This document shows, in pieces, positions 8,329 through 18,200 of a stretch of DNA of 36,213 nt. The notes under the pieces are model-generated. The model was not told where the DNA came from. It searched no databases and saw only the letters and a program-made list of their open reading frames with translations. This DNA comes from Ornithinibacillus scapharcae TW25 (GTDB lineage Bacteria; Bacillota; Bacilli; Bacillales; Amphibacillaceae), in the NCBI RefSeq assembly GCF_000190475.1, contig NZ_AEWH01000055.1, positions 1 to 36,213 on the forward strand. Direction: 5' to 3'. Every line of letters starts with the position of its first letter. The first letter of the stretch is position 1. The translations under genes were made by a program, and so were the position numbers.

Positions 8329-9245
8329 TAATTCGTATCATGACTATTGGTTGCTGGTAAAGGATCAATTTTTAATGTTTCTGGGCTAAACCAAGCATAG
8401 AACACTTTTGCAAGTATAACACCATAGGAGATTTCTTGCATTATCTTCATAATAACTCCCCCAAGCTGCTGATCTTCTAACGTACTCATTGAAGAGAACA
8501 TTTCCGGACCAGAAATGGCAAAGGTAGATGTTAGCCCATTTAACACATCACTAGGCACACATAAAGCAAGAGCCTGGATCCAAGCACCAGTAGAGCTATA
8601 TGCAGCAAATAATGGTACATCAGAAAAAATAATTAGAACACAAGCTGGCGTTATAAGTACACTATTTCCAAAGATATAAAATATCTTCCACAGTGGTTGC
8701 TTGATCTGTTCAAATTCCTTAACCGGTGACATAATTGGAAACCAAACCAAGAATCCAAATATTAATAGTAACACATGAAAAGATGTATGGAAAACTGGTG
8801 ATGATTTCGTTAAATCAAAAATGGCTGGTAAATGATACAGTGAAAACAATCCATTAAATAAGATAATCGATATCAGCGGAATCGTAAGTACCTTTATAAT
8901 TGGTCTTATAAATGGTCTAAGAAGTACTCTTTCCCAAATCCATACCGGAATACCCTTCACAATAAATATTGGAAAAATAATAAGGTATATTGCCATCTGA
9001 ATCATATGAGCAGTAAGTGTAATATGAGTCAACAGATCAATAGGTGATCCTTTTACGATATATAAAAGGATTAGGCCACTATAGAAGAAAACTTGTTGTT
9101 TCGTAGTTGGTTTCTCTTCCACTCCAAATTTATGACGTAGTGGGCCTGTAATCAAGAAATATGTAACACCCAATGCTACTACAAATAAAAAGAAATACGG
9201 ACTCCATAGCGCTCGAAATCCAAATAATTGTAAATTAAGCCACAT
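8328..9245 (-). CDS. ctaG: Cytochrome c oxidase assembly factor CtaG
   Basis: 305-aa membrane protein of the caa3_CtaG family, which Bacillus needs to form active caa3 oxidase, most likely by supplying copper to subunit I. It is unrelated to the proteobacterial Cox11-type CtaG. About seven hydrophobic segments are visible; characteristic pieces include LWSPYFFLFVVALGVTYF near the start, HITLTAHMIQMAIYLIIFP (about 93-111) and LFSLYHLPAIFD. ATG 9245 has GGAGTGA nine bases upstream. It is separated from ctaF by a terminator and a possible promoter of its own, so it may be expressed partly independently of ctaCDEF. ctaM follows. Confidence 0.95.
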   Translation of the reverse strand: MWLNLQLFGFRALWSPYFFLFVVALGVTYFLITGPLRHKFGVEEKPTTKQQVFFYSGLILLYIVKGSPIDLLTHITLTAHMIQMAIYLIIFPIFIVKGIPVWIWERVLLRPFIRPIIKVLTIPLISIILFNGLFSLYHLPAIFDLTKSSPVFHTSFHVLLLIFGFLVWFPIMSPVKEFEQIKQPLWKIFYIFGNSVLITPACVLIIFSDVPLFAAYSSTGAWIQALALCVPSDVLNGLTSTFAISGPEMFSSMSTLEDQQLGGVIMKIMQEISYGVILAKVFYAWFSPETLKIDPLPATNSHDTN

Positions 9246-9284
9246 GTGTTATTCACTCCATAGTTATCCAAGTCTTTAGCCTTA

Positions 9285-9290
9285 ATTATA
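9285..9290 (-). promoter_or_regulatory. Candidate -10 element for ctaG-ctaM
   Basis: A perfect TATAAT on the minus strand lies 40 bases before the ctaG start. No good -35 is visible at 16-18 bases. The rest of the 9246-9503 gap is AT-rich with no gene apart from the ctaF terminator. Confidence 0.4.
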
Positions 9291-9464
9291 ACCTAAATCA
9301 GTAATCAAAACACTGATAAACTGTGACAACTTTTTAAAGACTAATGAGATTGATAGGACAAATTTTTTAAATAAATTAACGCATTCGCTCGTCCTTTCAT
9401 GAATGTGGTAGTCTTATTTATGCGGGTGAGAAAGGATGTTTTATTTTCCATCCTATTCCAAGCA

Positions 9465-9495
9465 AAAAATAAGGACCAGGGAAAGTCCCCGGTCC
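9465..9495 (-). terminator. Terminator of ctaCDEF
   Basis: Minus-strand stem GGACCGGGG / CCCTGGTCC (9487-9495 with 9473-9481, one G-T pair, short loop) followed by TTATTTTTTGC. It separates ctaF from ctaG. Confidence 0.85.
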
Positions 9496-9503
9496 ATTCA
9501 TTT

Positions 9504-9818
9504 TTACCACCAAATGATTAAGCTCAGTGCTGCAACTGTTAGGACAGCAGCCCAAACTCCACCATAAATCATGACTGCAACCATTTCATGTCCTTTATCT
9601 TTCATATGCATGAAATAATAGAACTGAAATGCTACTTGCACAAGCGCTAATACTAATAGTAGTGGTATAGCAAGCATCTTACTCATCATACCTGAACCAA
9701 CAATTAGGAATGCAATGATGGTAAAGATAATCATTGTGGCAAAGGTAATCAGTTGTTTTTTCATTTCTTCTTTATTTTGTTGTTTATGAAAATCATTGGT
9801 TTTGGTGTTATTTACCAT
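9504..9818 (-). CDS. ctaF: Cytochrome c oxidase subunit IV
   Basis: 104-aa membrane protein of the bacterial cytochrome c oxidase subunit IV family, a small structural or assembly subunit of the caa3 complex. A hydrophilic N-terminus of about 22 residues precedes three membrane helices (about 23-46, 49-71, 79-103). The FQFYYFMHMKDKGHE motif between helices two and three is typical of CtaF/QoxD/CyoD-type subunits. ATG 9818 begins three bases after the ctaE stop, with GGTGGG just upstream. Last gene of the operon, followed by a strong terminator. Confidence 0.95.
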   Translation of the reverse strand: MVNNTKTNDFHKQQNKEEMKKQLITFATMIIFTIIAFLIVGSGMMSKMLAIPLLLVLALVQVAFQFYYFMHMKDKGHEMVAVMIYGGVWAAVLTVAALSLIIWW

Positions 9819-9821
9819 GGA

Positions 9822-10445
9822 TTAACCCACCTTCCCCATAAGGTATACCACTGTGAAAATGAATACCCATACAACATCGATAAAGTGCCAATATAAACTG
9901 AATGTGTTGAACTTTGGTGCATTATATAAGTTTAGTCCACGTTTCGCATTACGAATCATGATGGCAGATAACCAGCATAGACCAAATAATACGTGTCCAC
10001 CATGGAATCCTACTAACGTATAGAATGCTGATCCAAAAGCAGAAGAACGGAATGTGAATCCATATTCATGAATGTAATGATAGAACTCATAAATCTCACA
10101 ACCAAGGAATGCAATACCAAGTAATCCAGTAATTCCTAACCATAATTGCATTTTCTTAAAGTCGTTGTTTTTCATGTGATACATTGCATATACACTCGTT
10201 AATGAACTAGTTAATAATAACATCGTCATTAAGAATACTAATTCTAATCCAAATAACTCTTCTGATGTTGGACCATCAGCAGTCGAATTCTTCAAAGCCA
10301 GATATGTCCCAAAAAGGCTGGCAAATAGTACTGTTTCTCCACCTAGGAAAAACCATAACCCTAGAAACTTGTTCTTCCCTTCAAGCGTCGCTTTTTCGGG
10401 ATTATGTGGCATTGTTTCTGGGTTTAAGGAATGATCGTGACTCAT
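9822..10445 (-). CDS. ctaE: Cytochrome c oxidase subunit III
   Basis: 207-aa heme-copper oxidase subunit III with five predicted membrane helices and a His/Asn/Pro-rich cytosolic N-terminus. Conserved pieces: LGLWFFLGGETVLFASLFGTYL near residues 28-49, including the Glu that lines the proton-path region, and GFHGGHVLFGLCW (about 147-159) plus SLYWHFIDVVWVFIF near the end. ATG 10445 starts one base after the ctaD stop, and its AAAGGAGG ribosome binding site is inside the end of ctaD, so translation is coupled. Confidence 0.97.
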   Translation of the reverse strand: MSHDHSLNPETMPHNPEKATLEGKNKFLGLWFFLGGETVLFASLFGTYLALKNSTADGPTSEELFGLELVFLMTMLLLTSSLTSVYAMYHMKNNDFKKMQLWLGITGLLGIAFLGCEIYEFYHYIHEYGFTFRSSAFGSAFYTLVGFHGGHVLFGLCWLSAIMIRNAKRGLNLYNAPKFNTFSLYWHFIDVVWVFIFTVVYLMGKVG

Positions 10446-10446
10446 A

Positions 10447-12297
10447 TTAGTCAGCCTCCTTTTCTAGCTCTTCTTTGGTGATATGATAACCATGGTCATC
10501 TTTCAATGAACGGATTAGCATACAGATTAGCGCAATCGCCATACCACCGAATAATAGGATATAAGCAAAATCAGTGTCAGTTTGGTAAATGAAACCAAAT
10601 CCTGCTATAAAGAATCCTAGTGACATGATGAATGGTAATATCGAACCATTCGGCATATGAATATCACCAACTGGCTCAGCAGGTGTCATCTTACCATTAC
10701 CTTCCATCTTCTCAATCCATAAAGCATCTAACCCACGTACTAGTGGAAGTTGCTTAAAGTTGTAATGTGGTACTGGTTGAGCAACTGCCCATTCTAATGT
10801 GCGACCATCCCACGGATCCTGTGGAGCTGGTTCTTCTTTAAGCCATGAGTAAATAGCATTGTAAAGAAATACTAATACACCAAATGTCATAAAGAATGCA
10901 CCGATCGTACTAATAAAGTTCCCCATATCCAAACCTTGGTGTTCTAAGAATACCCAATAACGACGCGGCATACCCATTAGACCTAAGAAGTGCTGAATAA
11001 AGAATGTTAAATGGAATCCAATAAAGAATGTCCAGAATGCAAGCTTTCCTAATTTTTCATTCAGGATTCTTCTAAACATGATTGGCCACCAATAATGTAA
11101 AGCAGCCAAGATACCAAACACTACCCCACCAACGATTACGTAGTGGAAGTGTGCTACTACGAAATAACTATCATGGTATTGATAATCGGCTACAGATGTG
11201 GCAACCATTACCCCAGTCATTCCACCAATTGTAAACGAAGGGATGAATGCAAGTGACCATAACATCGCTGAATTGATAGTAATATTACCACCCCAAAGGG
11301 TTAGTAACCAGTTAAAGATTTTAATACCTGTTGGAACGGCAATTGCCATTGTAGCAATAGCGAAGATGGAGTTCGTAACAGGTCCCATACCAACGGTAAA
11401 CATATGGTGAGCCCATACCATGAATCCTAAGAATGCGATAAGGATTGTAGCAAATACCATTGCTGTATAACCAAATAGACGCTTCTTAGCAAACGTAGCA
11501 AAAATCTCACTAAAGATACCGAATGCAGGTAAGATAAGAATGTACACTTCAGGGTGACCAAATATCCAGAATAAGTGCTGCCAGATAATGCTGTTACCAC
11601 CTAAAGCTACATCAAAGAATGCTGAACCGAACATACGATCAAACATTAATAAGAATAAACCAACTGTTAAAGCTGGGAATGCAAATAGGATTAGTACACT
11701 AATGACAAATGTTGTCCATGAGAACAACGGCATACGCATGTATGTCATACCAGGTGCACGCATATTAACGATGGTAACTAGGAAGTTAATCCCCCCCATT
11801 AATGTTCCTGCACCAGAAATCTGTAATCCTAGAACGTAGTAATCCACACCATGTCCAGGAGATGAAGTAGATAATGGTGTATAAGCTGTCCAACCAGCAT
11901 CAGGAGCACCAGTTATCCAACTCACGTTTAACATAATTCCCCCAAATAAGAATAACCAAAAACCTAATGCGTTCACAAAAGGAAACGCTACGTCACGTGC
12001 CCCGATTTGAAGAGGCATAATGGCATTCATCAATCCGAGTAGTAACGGCATGGCAGCGAAGAAAATCATAGTTGTACCATGCATCGTAATCATTTCATTG
12101 TATAAACCTGCAGAGATAAAATCATTCTCAGGCTTTATTAATTGAATTCGAATAAACAAAGCTTCTAATCCACCGAGAAGGAAAAAGAAACCACCACCAT
12201 AAAGATATAGCTTACCTATTTTCTTATGGTCAACAGTTGTTAAGTAATCCCATAAAACGGCAGCGAAGCTTCTTTTCTGAGCAATTGCTGTACTCAC
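10447..12297 (-). CDS. ctaD: Cytochrome c oxidase subunit I
   Basis: Catalytic subunit of the caa3 oxidase, 616 aa. It carries heme a and the heme a3-CuB centre that reduces oxygen to water while pumping protons across the membrane. Diagnostic motifs: WDYLTTVDHKKIG at the start, NEMITMHGTTM (heme a His), HPEVYILILPAFG with the His-Tyr pair, WAHHMFTVG (two CuB histidines) and VVAHFHYVIVGG (heme a3/heme a histidines). The C-terminal 100 residues contain RTLEWAVAQPVPHYNF, usual for Bacillus. I use GTG 12297 (reads VSTAIAQKRSF) since GGGAGG lies eight bases upstream; the longer frame begins at a TTG seven codons earlier that would swallow this site. Confidence 0.97.
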   Translation of the reverse strand: MSTAIAQKRSFAAVLWDYLTTVDHKKIGKLYLYGGGFFFLLGGLEALFIRIQLIKPENDFISAGLYNEMITMHGTTMIFFAAMPLLLGLMNAIMPLQIGARDVAFPFVNALGFWLFLFGGIMLNVSWITGAPDAGWTAYTPLSTSSPGHGVDYYVLGLQISGAGTLMGGINFLVTIVNMRAPGMTYMRMPLFSWTTFVISVLILFAFPALTVGLFLLMFDRMFGSAFFDVALGGNSIIWQHLFWIFGHPEVYILILPAFGIFSEIFATFAKKRLFGYTAMVFATILIAFLGFMVWAHHMFTVGMGPVTNSIFAIATMAIAVPTGIKIFNWLLTLWGGNITINSAMLWSLAFIPSFTIGGMTGVMVATSVADYQYHDSYFVVAHFHYVIVGGVVFGILAALHYWWPIMFRRILNEKLGKLAFWTFFIGFHLTFFIQHFLGLMGMPRRYWVFLEHQGLDMGNFISTIGAFFMTFGVLVFLYNAIYSWLKEEPAPQDPWDGRTLEWAVAQPVPHYNFKQLPLVRGLDALWIEKMEGNGKMTPAEPVGDIHMPNGSILPFIMSLGFFIAGFGFIYQTDTDFAYILLFGGMAIALICMLIRSLKDDHGYHITKEELEKEAD

Positions 12298-12345
12298 AAA
12301 ATAAACCTCCCTTTTCAATCTTCCAACCCTAATACTATCTAGTTA

Positions 12346-13398
12346 TTAGTTACCTGCAGCTTCTGGTGTAATTTCAGAAGGGCTTAATTGTAATAGATAC
12401 TCAGCAATGAGAGAAGCCTCTTCTTCATTTAGCTTAGGATAAGCATTAGTCATTTTGTTTCCAGGCTTCATTTTTTCTGGGTCTAAAAGCCATTTAACAA
12501 TATTTTCTTTTGACATTTCTTCTGTACCAGCAAGCTTAGAGCGATCACCAAAGTTTGTTAGGTTCGGACCAATTGCAACTGGTGAAGAACCGATTGCGTG
12601 ACAACCAATACAGTTATTCTCTTCAAATAATTCTCTACCTTGGACAGCTAAGTCAGACTCAGGCTCTGCTTCCGGATCGAAGTTTTGCATATCAGCAACC
12701 CACTGATCAAACTCTTCCTTACTAACTACTACGACTTTAAAGTCCATTAGTGAGTGTGAAGGTCCGCATAGCTCCGCACATTTACCCCAGTAAACACCTT
12801 CCTCATAAGCTTGGATATAAAGCGTATTTTCGTTTTCTGGGTTTACGTCCAGTTTACCTGATAGAGATGGTACCCAAAGTGAATGGATAACATCTGAAGA
12901 AATCATGTTTAAATATACTTTTTCTCCAACTGGAATATACAAGTCTTGACTTGTTTGAATTTCTTGGCCTTCATAATTAAAATGCCACCAGTATTGGTTT
13001 CCAGTTACTTCAACGTTTAATGAGTTACTAGCATCTGCCTCGTCTGCAAGGTCAAACGTATAAATCACTGTTGGTACTGCTATTACGATTAATAGTAAAA
13101 TTGGAATAATAGTCCAAACAGTTTCTAATGTTTGGTTACCTTCAACTTGTTTTGGAATAAAATCTTCGCGCCCCTTTTTCTTACGGAACTTGATAAGCGC
13201 TAAAGTGAAAATTACCATTACAATTAGAAGAACGACAGACATTATAACAGTTGGTAAAATTATTAGATCAAAGGATTTTTCTGCACCATAGCCTTTCGGA
13301 TCTAATGCTGTTAAGTTTTCCTTACCGCAGGCTGAAAGAAATACTGCTACTAAACCTAACAGGGATAACACCTTAAATTTTCCCATCCAACCTTTCAT
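12346..13398 (-). CDS. ctaC: Cytochrome c oxidase subunit II with fused cytochrome c domain
   Basis: 350-aa lipoprotein subunit that makes this a caa3-type oxidase. The signal peptide ends in the lipobox LSAC (Cys24). Two membrane helices (about 44-70 and 94-114) follow, then a cupredoxin domain with CuA ligands Cys207, Cys211 and His215 (CAELCGPSH), and a C-terminal class I cytochrome c domain with CIGCH at 263-267 and a likely axial Met in MTNAYPKL. Electrons pass from cytochrome c or the fused heme to CuA on the outer face. ATG 13398 has AGAGAGG eight bases upstream. First gene of ctaCDEF here; a cre-like box and a possible SigA promoter lie upstream. The 48-bp gap to ctaD has no terminator. 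Confidence 0.97.
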   Translation of the reverse strand: MKGWMGKFKVLSLLGLVAVFLSACGKENLTALDPKGYGAEKSFDLIILPTVIMSVVLLIVMVIFTLALIKFRKKKGREDFIPKQVEGNQTLETVWTIIPILLLIVIAVPTVIYTFDLADEADASNSLNVEVTGNQYWWHFNYEGQEIQTSQDLYIPVGEKVYLNMISSDVIHSLWVPSLSGKLDVNPENENTLYIQAYEEGVYWGKCAELCGPSHSLMDFKVVVVSKEEFDQWVADMQNFDPEAEPESDLAVQGRELFEENNCIGCHAIGSSPVAIGPNLTNFGDRSKLAGTEEMSKENIVKWLLDPEKMKPGNKMTNAYPKLNEEEASLIAEYLLQLSPSEITPEAAGN

Positions 13399-13469
13399 GT
13401 ATTAATACCTCTCTTTCTATTTTTCCTTCCTTATATATAGTAATTCAGTAAGGATAAAAATTATTAATG

Positions 13470-13483
13470 GGAAAGCGATTACG
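13470..13483. promoter_or_regulatory. cre-like CcpA site in the ctaC leader
   Basis: GGAAAGCGATTACG matches the cre consensus TGNAARCGNWWWCA at 12 of 14 positions, missing only the outermost bases. It lies 72-85 bases before the ctaC start and downstream of the proposed promoter, fitting a roadblock position. Catabolite repression of the cta operon is described for B. subtilis. Confidence 0.55.
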
Positions 13484-13510
13484 TAATTAGCTTTTCTAAT
13501 CCCATTAAGT

Positions 13511-13539
13511 TTCATAACTACCTTCACTTAAAATAACAA
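13511..13539 (-). promoter_or_regulatory. Possible SigA promoter of ctaCDEF
   Basis: On the minus strand TTGTTA (13534-13539) and TATGAA (13511-13516) are spaced 17 bases. Each matches four of six consensus bases. Transcription would start near 13504, giving a leader of about 105 bases containing the cre-like site. Confidence 0.4.
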
Positions 13540-14274
13540 TATTAATATGCCTTAATTAGCTCAAAATATTGTATATTAAAAGGAAAGTAATGTTCAAAAG
13601 GCAAGTAACCACTTCTAAACTTATAATTCTACAAATAATAACGCATGTTTGGTTGGTATATACATACCACTGTCTTTGTCTTTACCCCGTATATACAATA
13701 GCATCTCCCATTTCTTTGAGGAAGTTGTCTAAAGTTAACATCCTGCATATCCCCCCTTTAACCCCCAAAATAAAGGGACATAATTAAAGAAGCATACTTA
13801 GAAGTCTAGTACAAAATCTTAATTGTATTTAAAGTATGCTGCCCACCATGCTAATTGTATCACGGTTCAAACTTACAATCCATTTGCCTTTGCAGGAAAA
13901 CACCGAAATATCGAGTAATAACTTCTGACAATTTTGTGAATTTTATGTACTAAACAAATAAAAGGCTAAGATCGCCTTCAATGGTTCATGCCAATATGTA
14001 TTTGTTTTGTTCCTCTTCAGAAGTTTTCCCTCTAATATTTACAGTTTATCCCCTATACTATTTCTAGCAGACAATGATAAACTTTGCAAGGTTTTTTTAT
14101 TATTTCCAAGGGTGCCTACATTAATTGTAGATAAACTTTAACAATTCTGTGTCATTTCAAATTTTACTTCTGAAATTAATTGCTTTCTATATAGAAAAGA
14201 GCTTATCATGGAGAATAGGATATTTAAAACAAATGTAGTTATCAACAAGAAATAAAGTGAGGATAATGATAGTT
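13540..14274. other. Long non-coding gap between ctaC and ctaA; no ctaB
   Basis: About 735 bp with no convincing gene. In B. subtilis ctaB (heme O synthase) occupies this place, next to ctaA. I find no CtaB-like reading frame here in either strand, nor its NxxxDxxxD motif. Visible structure: a hairpin CCCTTTA (13754-13760) / TAAAGGG (13771-13777) with CCCCC in the loop, a 9-bp inverted repeat AGCATACTT (13791-13799) / AAGTATGCT (13832-13840), and CTGACA-17-TACTAA (13925-13953, plus strand), a weak promoter candidate about 320 bases before ctaA. Short open frames inside have unnatural composition and were rejected. Confidence 0.6.
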
Positions 14275-15237
14275 ATGATTAAAACATTAAAATGGCTCTC
14301 TGTTCTTGCAACCATAGGAATGACTTTTGTTCTTATTGGTGGTGCTCTTGTAACCAAAACGGAGTCAGGAGATGGCTGTGGGGATAGTTGGCCACTTTGT
14401 AAAGGGGAAATAATACCATCAGAAATTGATATGGAATTAATTATCGAATTAAGCCATCGTCTAGTATCTGGTTCGGTTGGTATTATTGTACTCATTCTAG
14501 CATTTCTTGCATGGAAGCATATTGGTCATATAAGAGAAGTTAAGTTCCTTTCCCTAGTATCCATCTTCTTCCTTGTTCTACAAGGATTAATAGGAGCGGC
14601 GGCAGTAGTTTGGGGACAGTCTGATTTTGTACTTGCTGCACACTTCGGGATTTCTCTAATTTCATTTGCTTCAATCTTCTTATTAATGCTACTTATTTTC
14701 GAGATAGATCGAAAATTTGATGCGGATTCTTTATTTATAAAGAAAAAACACCGAATCGAAATATACATACTAACAACGTATACCTTAATAGTTGTATATA
14801 CTGGGGCACTTGTACGCCATGTTAATGCTAACTTAGTCTGTGGTGACTGGCCGTTTTGCACAAATGCAGAACCACTTAATTTTGCCTCGTATAGTTTCGA
14901 ACAATGGGTACAAATGGGACATCGACTAGCTGCAGGGTTATTATTTATTTGGACTTTTATATTATTTATTCGAATTGTAAAAGAGTATCGTCATAGTAAA
15001 ATTATGGTTTGGGGTTGGGTAACCACTTTTTCATTAATATTGCTACAGGTTTTGTTTGGAGCGCTAATTATTTTTACATTACTTAACTTGGCAGTTGCAT
15101 TAATGCACGCATTAGTCATCACTTGCTACTTTGGTATGTTAAGCTATTTCATTTTACTATCTACGAGAAGTGCTGTGATGGAACGGAAAAACCAAAAACC
15201 AATTGAGAGTGAATCAATCAGTTCTAGTATTAAATAA
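14275..15237 (+). CDS. ctaA: Heme A synthase
   Basis: 320-aa polytopic membrane enzyme that oxidises heme O to heme A for the caa3 oxidase. Eight helices form two similar halves. The four heme-ligand histidines are visible at His61, His123, His216 and His278. The cysteine pairs of Bacillus-type CtaA are at Cys35/Cys42 and Cys189/Cys195; the first pair is in GDGCGDSWPLC. ATG 14275 (MIKTLKWLSV) matches relatives; earlier in-frame GTG 14257 and ATG 14266 overlap the only GTGAGG ribosome-binding-like motif, which is 12 bases from 14275, so the start is somewhat uncertain. It is divergent from ctaC. Its substrate-supplying partner ctaB is not next to it. Confidence 0.95.
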   Translation: MIKTLKWLSVLATIGMTFVLIGGALVTKTESGDGCGDSWPLCKGEIIPSEIDMELIIELSHRLVSGSVGIIVLILAFLAWKHIGHIREVKFLSLVSIFFLVLQGLIGAAAVVWGQSDFVLAAHFGISLISFASIFLLMLLIFEIDRKFDADSLFIKKKHRIEIYILTTYTLIVVYTGALVRHVNANLVCGDWPFCTNAEPLNFASYSFEQWVQMGHRLAAGLLFIWTFILFIRIVKEYRHSKIMVWGWVTTFSLILLQVLFGALIIFTLLNLAVALMHALVITCYFGMLSYFILLSTRSAVMERKNQKPIESESISSSIK

Positions 15238-15238
15238 G

Positions 15239-15273
15239 TAAGAAGAGGCTACCATCTGGGTAGCCTCTTCTTA
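15239..15273. terminator. Bidirectional terminator between ctaA and pyc
   Basis: 15-bp perfect stem TAAGAAGAGGCTACC (15239-15253) / GGTAGCCTCTTCTTA (15259-15273) with a five-base loop, lying between convergent genes. Confidence 0.9.
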
Positions 15274-15284
15274 TTACAACCTAC

Positions 15285-18200
15285 TTATTCAAACTCAATT
15301 AACAGATCATTCACTTCAATTGCATCGCCATCTTGAACATGGATTGCTTTTATAACCCCAGAAAATGGAGCTTGTACAGTAGTTTCCATTTTCATTGCCT
15401 CTGTAATAACAAGTTGGTCCCCTTTTTCAACCTCTTGGCCTTTTTCACATTCCACTTTTAATACCATACCTGGCATTGTCGCACCAATATGCTTGGAATT
15501 ATTCTTATCCGCTTTTAGCCTTTCCTTAATCTGTGTTTGAACATGATGATCACGGATAAAGACTTGACGCGCCTGACCATTTAATTCAAAATAAACGACT
15601 CTTGTTCCATCTTCTCTAGGCTCTGAAATCGAGATTAATTTTACGATGAGTGTCTTGCCTTGCTCGATCTCTACTTCTATTACTTCCCCAATCTTCATTC
15701 CATAGAAAAATGTTGGTGAGTCGAGTACGGAAACATCTCCATATTTCTCATAGAAATCATGATAATCTAAAAACACCTTTGGATATAGTGCATAAGAAAT
15801 CATATCAAAGCTAGTCACTTGTCTATTTAATGTCTTAAATAAAGTCTCTTTTAGGTGATCCAGATTAACTGGGTCTAATAATTGACCAGGCCTAACAGTT
15901 ATTGGATTTCTTCCCTTTAAAATGATTCGTTGAAGTTCTTTCGGAAACCCTTGATATGGTTGGCCGAGGAAACCACTTGCGAAGTCTACTACGGAATCTG
16001 GGAAATCAATAGTTTCTCCTTTTTCGTACACGTCATCTTCTGTTAAATTGTTTTGTACCATAAATAAAGCCATATCCCCAACTACCTTGGAAGAGGGAGT
16101 AACTTTCACGACATCACCGAACATATCATTTACTCTTCTGTACATGGCCTTAACTTCATCCCATCGTTCACCTAATCCAACCGCTTTTGCTTGCTGTCTT
16201 AAATTACTATATTGGCCACCCGGCATTTCGTGCTCATAAATTTCGGTATGAGGTGCTTTCATACCACTTTCAAATTCTCGGTAGTACTCTCTTACACCTT
16301 CCCAGTAGTAACCTAATTTTTCATAGTTTTGAATATCAATGCTTGGTTGTCTCTCGGTACCTTCTAATGCATGATATAACGTTTGGGCACTTGGTTGCGA
16401 GGTCAATCCTGCCATAGGACCATTAGCAACATCTACTACATCAACACCAGCTTCTATTGCGCGGGCATACATGTATATACCATTTCCGCTGGTATCGTGT
16501 GTGTGTAAATGAATCGGTATGTCTACTGCCTCTTTTAACTCGGTAATCAAACGGTAAGCAGCTTCAGGCTTTAATAAGCCTGCCATATCTTTAATACCTA
16601 GAATATGTGCGCCTGATTGCTCCAACTCTTTTGCTAGGTTCTTATAGTAATTTAAATCGTATTTCGTACGGTTCTTATCTAAAATATCTCCTGTGTAACA
16701 CATAGCAACTTCAGCAATCTTATTATTATCTCTTACAGATTGAATAGCAGGTCTCATACCCTCCACCCAGTTTAAACTGTCAAAAATACGAAAGACGTCG
16801 ATGCCAGCATCCGCACTCTTCTCTACAAATTCTTGAATCAGATTGTCTGGATAGTTTTTATACCCAACTGCATTACTCGCTCTTAATAACATTTGCAATA
16901 AAACATTAGGCATTTTTTTTCGAAGCGTTAACAATCTTTCCCATGGATCCTCTTTTAAGAAACGGTATGCCACATCAAATGTCGCACCACCCCACATTTC
17001 GACTGAAAACAGATTCGGAAGAAGTTTTGAAGTAGGCTCAGCAATTTTCTCCAAATCTTTTGTTCGAATTCGAGTTGCCAGTAAGGATTGATGGGCATCT
17101 CTAAAGGTTGTATCCGTCAGAAGTACTTCCTTTTGCTCCTTTAACCAGTTAGCCAATCCTTCTGGTCCTTTTTGATCTAGTATCTGTTTTGTTCCAGATT
17201 GTAATTGCAGATGATCTACATTTGGAACAACAGGAATATCAAATGTTGGTTTAGTCGTGTTACTAATCCCCTCAAACCCATTTACAGTTGTTTCCCCAAT
17301 GAACGTTAACATTTTCGTACCACGATCTTTACGTTTAGGGAATACAAATAACTCCGGTGTTTCATCTATAAAAGTAGTATTATACTCACCAGTAATAAAC
17401 TGGTTATGAAGCATTACATTTTCCAAGAAAGGAATATTGGTTTTGATTCCTCGAATACGAAATTCTTTTAGATTGCGCACCATCTTTTGGGCGGCCTGCT
17501 CGAATGTTAATGCCCAAGTCGAAACCTTCACTAGTAAAGAATCATAGTGCGGCGTTATTTCGGCCCCCTGGAACCCATTTCCAGCATCTAGCCTCACACC
17601 AAATCCTCCACCAGTACGGTAAGCCATAATTTTACCCGTATCCGGCATAAAGTTATTTAAAGGGTCCTCCGTTGTTACTCTCGATTGGATAGCGTAACCT
17701 TGAGTCGAAATCTTATCTTGTTCCGGTATACCTATAGATGGATCGTGAATATTCTGACCATCAGCAATTTTGATTTGAGTTTGAACAATATCTACACCAG
17801 TTATAAGTTCCGTAATCGTATGCTCTACTTGTACACGAGGGTTAACCTCAATAAAGTAAAAATCATTATCTTTCACTAAAAATTCTACGGTACCAGCATT
17901 TAAATAGTCTACATTCTTCATAAGCTGTACTGCAGCATCACATATTCTTTCGCGTAAATCGTCCGCTAAAGAAAGACTTGGAGCAACCTCGACTAACTTC
18001 TGATGTCTCCGTTGTATCGAACAGTCCCTCTCATACAAATGCACAATGTTCCCAAACTGATCTCCAATAATTTGAACTTCTATATGCTTCGGGTGCTCAA
18101 TTAATTTTTCCACATACACTTCATCATTACCGAATGCCGCTTTTGCTTCCGACTTAGCACGATCATAACTATCTCGAACGTTTAGTGGACTCCTTACGAT

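Noticed and set aside
13651-13707. TTGGTATATAC ... GTATATACAA inverted repeat
   Set aside because: Imperfect, far apart and in AT-rich DNA; likely chance.
13629-13748. 39-codon minus-strand frame preceded by AAAGGGGGG
   Set aside because: The purine run is only two bases from the ATG, the sequence resembles no known peptide, and it lies in low-complexity intergenic DNA; not strong enough to call.
13569-13787. 72-codon plus-strand open frame between ctaC and ctaA
   Set aside because: Non-ATG start without a ribosome binding site, odd composition and no recognisable domain.
14187-14861. Two minus-strand open frames opposite ctaA
   Set aside because: Antisense shadows of a well-supported membrane protein gene; no independent ribosome binding sites or motifs.
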